The notes beneath the pieces were generated by a model, which had not been told where the DNA came from, searched no databases, and was given only the letters and a program-made list of their open reading frames with translations. This document shows positions 59,365-64,000 of a stretch of 64,000 nucleotides of DNA, piece by piece. Both the position numbers and the translations under genes were made by a program. Within the stretch, counting starts at the first letter, position 1. Each line of letters opens with the position of its first letter. This DNA comes from Chryseobacterium arachidis. GTDB lineage: Bacteria > Bacteroidota > Bacteroidia > Flavobacteriales > Weeksellaceae. The stretch is from the NCBI RefSeq assembly GCF_900129245.1, contig NZ_FQUT01000001.1, positions 310,001-374,000 on the forward strand, given 5' to 3'.

Positions 59365-61968
59365 TTAAATATTCAAAGCTTTCTGATAAGCATTTTCCAA
59401 GCCATCAAGATTTTTTCCTCCAGCCGTTGCGAAACCTGGGTTTCCACCACCACCGCCTTGGATTTCTTTAGCTAAATCTTTAATCAATGCTCCGGCCTGA
59501 TAAACACCTGCCAAATCATCAGAAACGCCAACGGTAATCATTGGTTTTCCGTCTGCGTCAGACAAAATAACCGTTATAGAAGTCGGGATTTCTTTCTTCA
59601 ACTGGAAGACGATATCTTTTACCGAACCGGCATCCAAAGAAGTTTTTTTCACTAAAAGTAACTTATCCCCTTTTTGCTCATAAGCACCTTTCCAGTCGCC
59701 GATTTCGCCTTTTGCTTTTTCTTTTTTGAATGCTTCAACTTCTGATTTTAATGTTGAATTTTCTAAGATTAATTTCTCGATAGATTTTACAACATCTTTA
59801 GATTTCAGTAATTGAGAAAGTTCAGTAATTTGCTTTTCTAAACTTTTGAAATATTCTGCAGATTTATCTCCGGAAATGGCTTCAATTCTTCTGATTCCTG
59901 CTGCTGCAGAACTTTCAGAAATAATTTTAAAATGACCAATTTCACTAGTGTTTTTCACGTGAGTTCCACCACAAAGTTCCATTGAGGTTCCAAACTGGAT
60001 CATTCTTACATAATCACCATATTTTTCACCAAAAAGTCCGGTTGCTCCTTTATCAAAAGCTTCCTGAATTGGGATATTTCTGAATTCCTGTAAAGCAATA
60101 CTGTCCTTGATTTTTTGGTTCACTTTATCTTCAACCAAAGTCAATTCTTCCTCAGTCATTTTATTGAAATGGGAGAAGTCAAAACGCAGATAATCCGGAC
60201 CAACGTAAGAACCTTTCTGCTCAACGTGAGTTCCCAAAACTTCTCTCAACGCTTCATGCAACAAGTGCGTTACAGAGTGGTTCGCCTGAGAATTTTTTCT
60301 GTCGGTTACATTTACTTTCGCATAGAAAAGTGCACCTGCGTCTTTCGGAAGCCCATTGATTAAAGAAATAATCAATCCGTTTTCCTTTTTTGTATCTAAA
60401 ACTTCGAAACTTTCCGTAGCATTTTCAAGGACACCTCTATCACCGATTTGTCCACCACCTTCCGGATAGAAAGGCGATTCGCTCAACACCACCTGATAAA
60501 ATTCTCCGTCTTTATTTTCTACTTTTCTGTATCTTGTAATGTATGTTTCAGATTCAAATTTATCGTAACCAACGAAGTTTTCTTCTCTTTCTTCTAAATT
60601 TACCCAATCATAAACTTTTTGTTCAGAATCACCTCTTGAACGATCTTTTTGCTTCTTCATTTCCTCGTCAAAGCCCTTTTCATCAATTGTTAGCCCTTTT
60701 TCTTCGGCGATAATTCTTGAAAGATCTGCAGGAAATCCGTGGGTGTCATACAATTCAAAAACCAAATTTCCGGGAACTACAGTTTCTCCTTTGTTTTGGG
60801 TGTCTTTGATGATATTGTTGATTCTGATTAATCCATTTTCAATCTTATTAAGGAAAGATTCTTCTTCACTTTTAATGACTTCAGTAACCAAAGTTCCCTG
60901 TTTTTCCAATTCCGGGAAGAATTTACCCATTTGCTCCTGAAGCACTGCAACCAACTGATAAAGGAAAGGTTCTTTCATCTCTAAGAATCGGTAAGAATAA
61001 GAAATTCCTCTTCTCAAAATTCTTCTGATTACGTACCCTGCACCTCCGTTGGATGGCAGTTGTCCGTCTGCAATCGCGAAGGAAACCGCTCTGATGTGAT
61101 CTACCACAACACGGATGGCGATATCTTTTTCGTCTTCTAAAATTCCGGTATATTTTTTACCGGAAAGTTCTTCAACTTTAGCAATCAACGGTGTGAAAAC
61201 ATCGGTGTCGTAATTGGAAGACTTTCCCTGAAGCGCCATACAAAGACGCTCAAAGCCCATTCCGGTGTCCACATGTTGTGCAGGTAATTTTTCTAACGTT
61301 CTGTCGGCTTTCCTGTTGAATTCCATGAAAACGAGATTCCAGACTTCCACTACTTGTGGGTGGTCGTTGTTCACCAGTTCCAATCCTGAAACTTTAGCTT
61401 TTTCTTCTTCGCTTCTCAAATCTACGTGGATTTCAGAACATGGTCCGCAAGGTCCGCTTTCTCCCATTTCCCAGAAATTGTCTTTTTTATTTCCGTTGAT
61501 AATTCTGTCTTCCGAAATGTGAGATTTCCAGAAATTATAGGCATCTTGATCTCTTTCAAGATTTTCGGAAGCATCTCCTTCAAAAATCGTTACATACAGG
61601 TTTTCTTTCGGGATTCCGAAAACTTCCGTCAATAATTCCCAGGCAAAAGCAATAGCATCTTTTTTGAAATAATCACCAAAAGACCAGTTCCCCAACATTT
61701 CAAACATGGTGTGGTGATAGGTATCTCTCCCCACATCATCCAGATCATTATGCTTCCCTGAAACTCTTAAACATTTCTGAGTATCGGCAATTCTTGGGGC
61801 TTTAGGCTCTTTGTAACCTAAAAAATAATCTTTGAACTGCGTCATTCCCGAGTTGGAAAACATGAGGGTAGGGTCGTCTTTCAGCACGATAGGCGCAGAA
61901 GGAACGATAAGGTGGCCTTTGCTTTTAAAATAATCTAAAAATTTCTGACGAATCTCTTGTGATGTCAT
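59365..61968 (-). CDS. alaS: Alanyl-tRNA synthetase
   Basis: AlaS (867 aa) charges tRNA-Ala. The class II core starts SQEIRQKFLDYFKSKGHLIVPSAP and contains MFSNSGMTQFK and VDTGMGFERL. The editing domain carries the zinc ligands QANHSVTHLLHEAL (H-x3-H) and CGGTHVKN. The C-Ala domain ends with the Gly-rich GGGGGNPGFATAGGKN. All parts are complete and the length is normal. It is monocistronic with a clear terminator. Confidence 0.97.
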   Translation of the reverse strand: MTSQEIRQKFLDYFKSKGHLIVPSAPIVLKDDPTLMFSNSGMTQFKDYFLGYKEPKAPRIADTQKCLRVSGKHNDLDDVGRDTYHHTMFEMLGNWSFGDYFKKDAIAFAWELLTEVFGIPKENLYVTIFEGDASENLERDQDAYNFWKSHISEDRIINGNKKDNFWEMGESGPCGPCSEIHVDLRSEEEKAKVSGLELVNNDHPQVVEVWNLVFMEFNRKADRTLEKLPAQHVDTGMGFERLCMALQGKSSNYDTDVFTPLIAKVEELSGKKYTGILEDEKDIAIRVVVDHIRAVSFAIADGQLPSNGGAGYVIRRILRRGISYSYRFLEMKEPFLYQLVAVLQEQMGKFFPELEKQGTLVTEVIKSEEESFLNKIENGLIRINNIIKDTQNKGETVVPGNLVFELYDTHGFPADLSRIIAEEKGLTIDEKGFDEEMKKQKDRSRGDSEQKVYDWVNLEEREENFVGYDKFESETYITRYRKVENKDGEFYQVVLSESPFYPEGGGQIGDRGVLENATESFEVLDTKKENGLIISLINGLPKDAGALFYAKVNVTDRKNSQANHSVTHLLHEALREVLGTHVEQKGSYVGPDYLRFDFSHFNKMTEEELTLVEDKVNQKIKDSIALQEFRNIPIQEAFDKGATGLFGEKYGDYVRMIQFGTSMELCGGTHVKNTSEIGHFKIISESSAAAGIRRIEAISGDKSAEYFKSLEKQITELSQLLKSKDVVKSIEKLILENSTLKSEVEAFKKEKAKGEIGDWKGAYEQKGDKLLLVKKTSLDAGSVKDIVFQLKKEIPTSITVILSDADGKPMITVGVSDDLAGVYQAGALIKDLAKEIQGGGGGNPGFATAGGKNLDGLENAYQKALNI

Positions 61969-62197
61969 AATGATATATTGCTTTTGCTTTTACAGATTTT
62001 TGATAAGATGCAAATTTAAGGTTTTTAAAGGAATACTAAAATATAGTTTACTGTTTTAAGAGTCTGTTTGAATTTTATCATTTCAACGACGAAGAAATCT
62101 ACATGCTTATTCATATAAACTTCATGCTGTGTATTTTTTTGTTCTTTCCTTTTAACTTACTATATTCGTGATGATCTGAAAAAGATAAAGCTTGAAT

Positions 62198-62752
62198 ATG
62201 ACAAAAAACGAAACAATTAAAAACTGGATAGAACAATACTCTGAACCATTGCTGAGAAGGGCAGTTTATTTGCTTTCGGATAAAATTGAGGCAGAAGATA
62301 TTGTTCAGGAGGTTTTTATTTCGGCTTTTTCGTCGTATGATAATTTTGAAGGGAAAAGTAAACCCTTGACATGGCTAATGACGATTCTCAGTAATAAAGT
62401 TGCTGATTTTTACCGTAAAAAATATAAATCCGAACCACATATAAAATTAGACCATTTTTTTGAAGAAAACGGTTCGTGGAAAAATGATGATGTCCTTAAT
62501 GATTGGGATGCCTCCGAGAAAGAAACCGAACTTCTCGACAACGGAGATTTTAATAAAACATTGGAAGACTGTATCGAAGATTTGCCCTCCAGATGGAAGA
62601 TTCCGATGAAAATGTATTATCTTGAAGAAAAAAAAGCACCCGAAGTGAGTCAGGAATTGAATATTTCTTCGACTAATCTTTGGAAGATTTTACAGCGAAG
62701 CAGGATGCAGTTGCGGGAATGCCTGGAATTTAACTGGTTTGCCAAATCATAA
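62198..62752 (+). CDS. ECF-type RNA polymerase sigma factor
   Basis: The start is set at ATG 62198 (MTKNETIKNW); a TTG two codons upstream is also in frame. The 184-residue protein has region 2 (AEDIVQEVFISAFSSYDNFEGKSKPLTWLMTILSNKVADFYRKK) and region 4 (RWKIPMKMYYLEEKKAPEVSQELNISSTNLWKILQRSRMQLRECL), shown here as landmarks in part. It is an ECF sigma factor. An anti-sigma-like gene begins 10 nt later, so it is likely regulated by it. Confidence 0.88.
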   Translation: MTKNETIKNWIEQYSEPLLRRAVYLLSDKIEAEDIVQEVFISAFSSYDNFEGKSKPLTWLMTILSNKVADFYRKKYKSEPHIKLDHFFEENGSWKNDDVLNDWDASEKETELLDNGDFNKTLEDCIEDLPSRWKIPMKMYYLEEKKAPEVSQELNISSTNLWKILQRSRMQLRECLEFNWFAKS

Positions 62753-62762
62753 GGGATTGAAA

Positions 62763-63035
62763 ATGTTAAGAAAACTAATACATATTATCTTTTTACCTTG
62801 CAGTGAAGCCACTTTACTGATGGAAAAGCGAAATGCAGATGACATTTCTCCAAAGGAGAACTGGAAGCTGAACGTGCATCTGAGAATCTGCAAATGGTGC
62901 AGGGCTTATAAAGAAAAACTGGAAATTTTAGACAATATTCTAAAAAGAAAACTTTCTCGTGAAGAAAATATTGAAATTAATGATTCTGAAATTCAGAGTT
63001 TTAAAGAAAAAATATTTAAAAATTTAGATATTTAA
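62763..63035 (+). CDS. Anti-sigma factor-like zinc-binding protein
   Basis: The start is placed at ATG 62763 (MLRKLIHIIF). The 90-residue protein has the zinc-binding anti-sigma (ZAS) pattern H-x-x-x-C-x-x-C in NVHLRICKWCRAY (about residues 39-51). It has only a short hydrophobic segment at the N-terminus and no clear membrane helix. It follows the ECF sigma factor by 10 nt. In this family zinc-cysteine oxidation can release the sigma factor, which would fit the msrA gene just downstream. Confidence 0.75.
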   Translation: MLRKLIHIIFLPCSEATLLMEKRNADDISPKENWKLNVHLRICKWCRAYKEKLEILDNILKRKLSREENIEINDSEIQSFKEKIFKNLDI

Positions 63036-63329
63036 TAAAATCGTTGTCAGGATTTTGAAATTGTTCCGACTATACTTTTGAAAATGACAAAGTATTAATT
63101 CAAAATCGCTAAAATGAACAGGAAAATCTTAAAACTAAATCAACGGGATTCTTACGAAATCTCTCTTTCATATAAAACCAACTTTGAATATTGATCGTAT
63201 ATAATTATAGATAAATCGAAAATAATTATACTATCATTTCGATAGAAACTATCACTGATTCATCAGTATTTTTAGTCCGAGATTTGTAATAAGAAATTGC
63301 AGATTTTTAATTGACCAAAAGAATTAAAA

Positions 63330-64000
63330 ATGAATAAAAAGATAAAAATGAAAAACATATTAATATTGCTTGGAGTAGTTCTGGGTATAGCAGTTTTTGC
63401 GACAAGCTGTGGAGATGCCAAACCAAAATCCACAGAAACTAAAAAAGAAAATGAGACCATTATGGACAACAGAAATGTAAAAGAAGTTTATTTTGCCGGC
63501 GGATGTTTTTGGGGAACTGAACACTTTTTTCAGCAAATTCGAGGCGTTGTAGGAACCGAAGTAGGATATGCCAATGGAAATAAAGAAAATCCTACCTATG
63601 AAGAAGTAGTAAGCCACACCACAGGTTTTGCGGAAACTGTAAAAGTGAAATATGATCCTGAGCAGGTTGATCTCAAACTTTTAATTGATCTGTATTTTAA
63701 AACAATTGATCCTACAAGTTTGAACAAACAGGGAAATGACAGAGGTGATCAGTACAGAACAGGAATTTATTCTACTGATAAAGCTACGGAAGCTATCATA
63801 AAAGAAGAGGTTCAGAAATTATCCAAGAATTATGACAAACCGGTTTTAGTAGAAACTATTCCTTTGAAAAATTTCTATAAAGCGGAAGATTATCATCAGG
63901 ATTATCTGGATAAAAATCCGGGAGGTTACTGTCATATAGAGCCGGGATTGTTTGAAATGGCAAGAAAAGCCAACCCGCTTCCTACTAAAAAAGAAAATAA
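63330..64000 (+). CDS. msrA: Peptide methionine-S-sulfoxide reductase, lipoprotein (partial)
   Basis: The reading frame (223 codons, cut by the right edge) starts with a lipoprotein signal (MKNILILLGVVLGIAVFATSC, lipobox ATSC). It then carries MsrA with the catalytic Cys in YFAGGCFWGTEHFF and conserved GYANGNKENPTYEEV, RGDQYRTGIY and YHQDYLDKNPGGYCH. MsrA repairs oxidised methionine. The tail NPLPTKKENK at the edge may lead into an MsrB domain, as in many Bacteroidota fusions. The ECF/anti-sigma pair lies upstream. Confidence 0.92.
   Translation, partial: MNKKIKMKNILILLGVVLGIAVFATSCGDAKPKSTETKKENETIMDNRNVKEVYFAGGCFWGTEHFFQQIRGVVGTEVGYANGNKENPTYEEVVSHTTGFAETVKVKYDPEQVDLKLLIDLYFKTIDPTSLNKQGNDRGDQYRTGIYSTDKATEAIIKEEVQKLSKNYDKPVLVETIPLKNFYKAEDYHQDYLDKNPGGYCHIEPGLFEMARKANPLPTKKEN

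Overview
The window looks like a chromosomal segment of a Chryseobacterium-type flavobacterium (Weeksellaceae, Bacteroidota). The DNA is AT-rich. Several promoters carry the Bacteroidota -7 box TAnnTTTG. The gene families are typical of the group: paired DUF5686 outer-membrane proteins, a BT_3928-type DoxX protein, DUF1599 beside folP, and a TerB-like protein beside tpiA. No rRNA, tRNA, CRISPR array or recognisable transposase was seen. The genus is an inference from gene content and style.

Left flank (1-6761): the 5' part of pruA (cut by the window edge), a type IB topoisomerase, a tiny lipoprotein, a DUF6526 protein, an orphan gp19-type tail-tube protein, an Xaa-Pro aminopeptidase and mnmE.

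Genomic island (about 6744-19599): a 12.9-kb element sits in the 3' end of mnmE. A 14-bp core at the mnmE stop codon recurs at 19586-19599, where the displaced original mnmE tail (F-C-I-G-K-stop) is still readable. The island carries a zinc-finger/HTH protein, a tyrosine integrase, an HTH protein beside a possible replication protein, and cargo that looks defensive: an Mrr-type nuclease with an IF2-N-like domain, a PIN nuclease with an unknown partner, and a complete ABC-three-component (ABC-3C) operon. A strongly structured, terminator-ended candidate RNA (15155-15300) lies just downstream of the ABC-3C operon.

Middle region (19600-31500): a DUF1826-like protein, small membrane and hypothetical proteins, a close relative of CqsA/LqsA (alpha-hydroxyketone autoinducer synthase) divergent from a secreted cysteine-repeat protein, a metallo-beta-lactamase-fold hydrolase, an aldehyde dehydrogenase with its AraC-type regulator, and three alpha/beta hydrolases, one resembling haloacetate dehalogenases.

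Stress region (31500-43040): a bicupin/DUF1275/peroxiredoxin/DsbA operon, a second DUF1275 gene with a quinone oxidoreductase, SRPBCC-like and lipocalin-like genes, an ABM-domain protein, an Old Yellow Enzyme, a hybrid histidine kinase with a LytTR regulator, and dps. Three promoters here (bicupin operon, SRPBCC-like gene, dps) share a previously unremarked architecture: two direct TCGnTGAA half-sites 21 bp apart, placed exactly 29 nt upstream of a TTTACA-type -7 element. This points to a small stress regulon under an AraC-like activator.

Right part (43100-64000): a phytase-like esterase lipoprotein, tpiA, TerB-like, DoxX, DUF1599, folP, two DUF5686 proteins, an accessory GHKL-ATPase/PD-(D/E)XK nuclease fusion, a 21-bp-period repeat, a GIY-YIG endonuclease inside two tandem arrays of about 170-bp hairpin repeats, alaS, an ECF sigma/anti-sigma pair, and a lipoprotein MsrA cut by the right edge.

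Two genes (20431-20845 and 36439-36886) show one-base frame breaks at homopolymers. These may be real or assembly errors.
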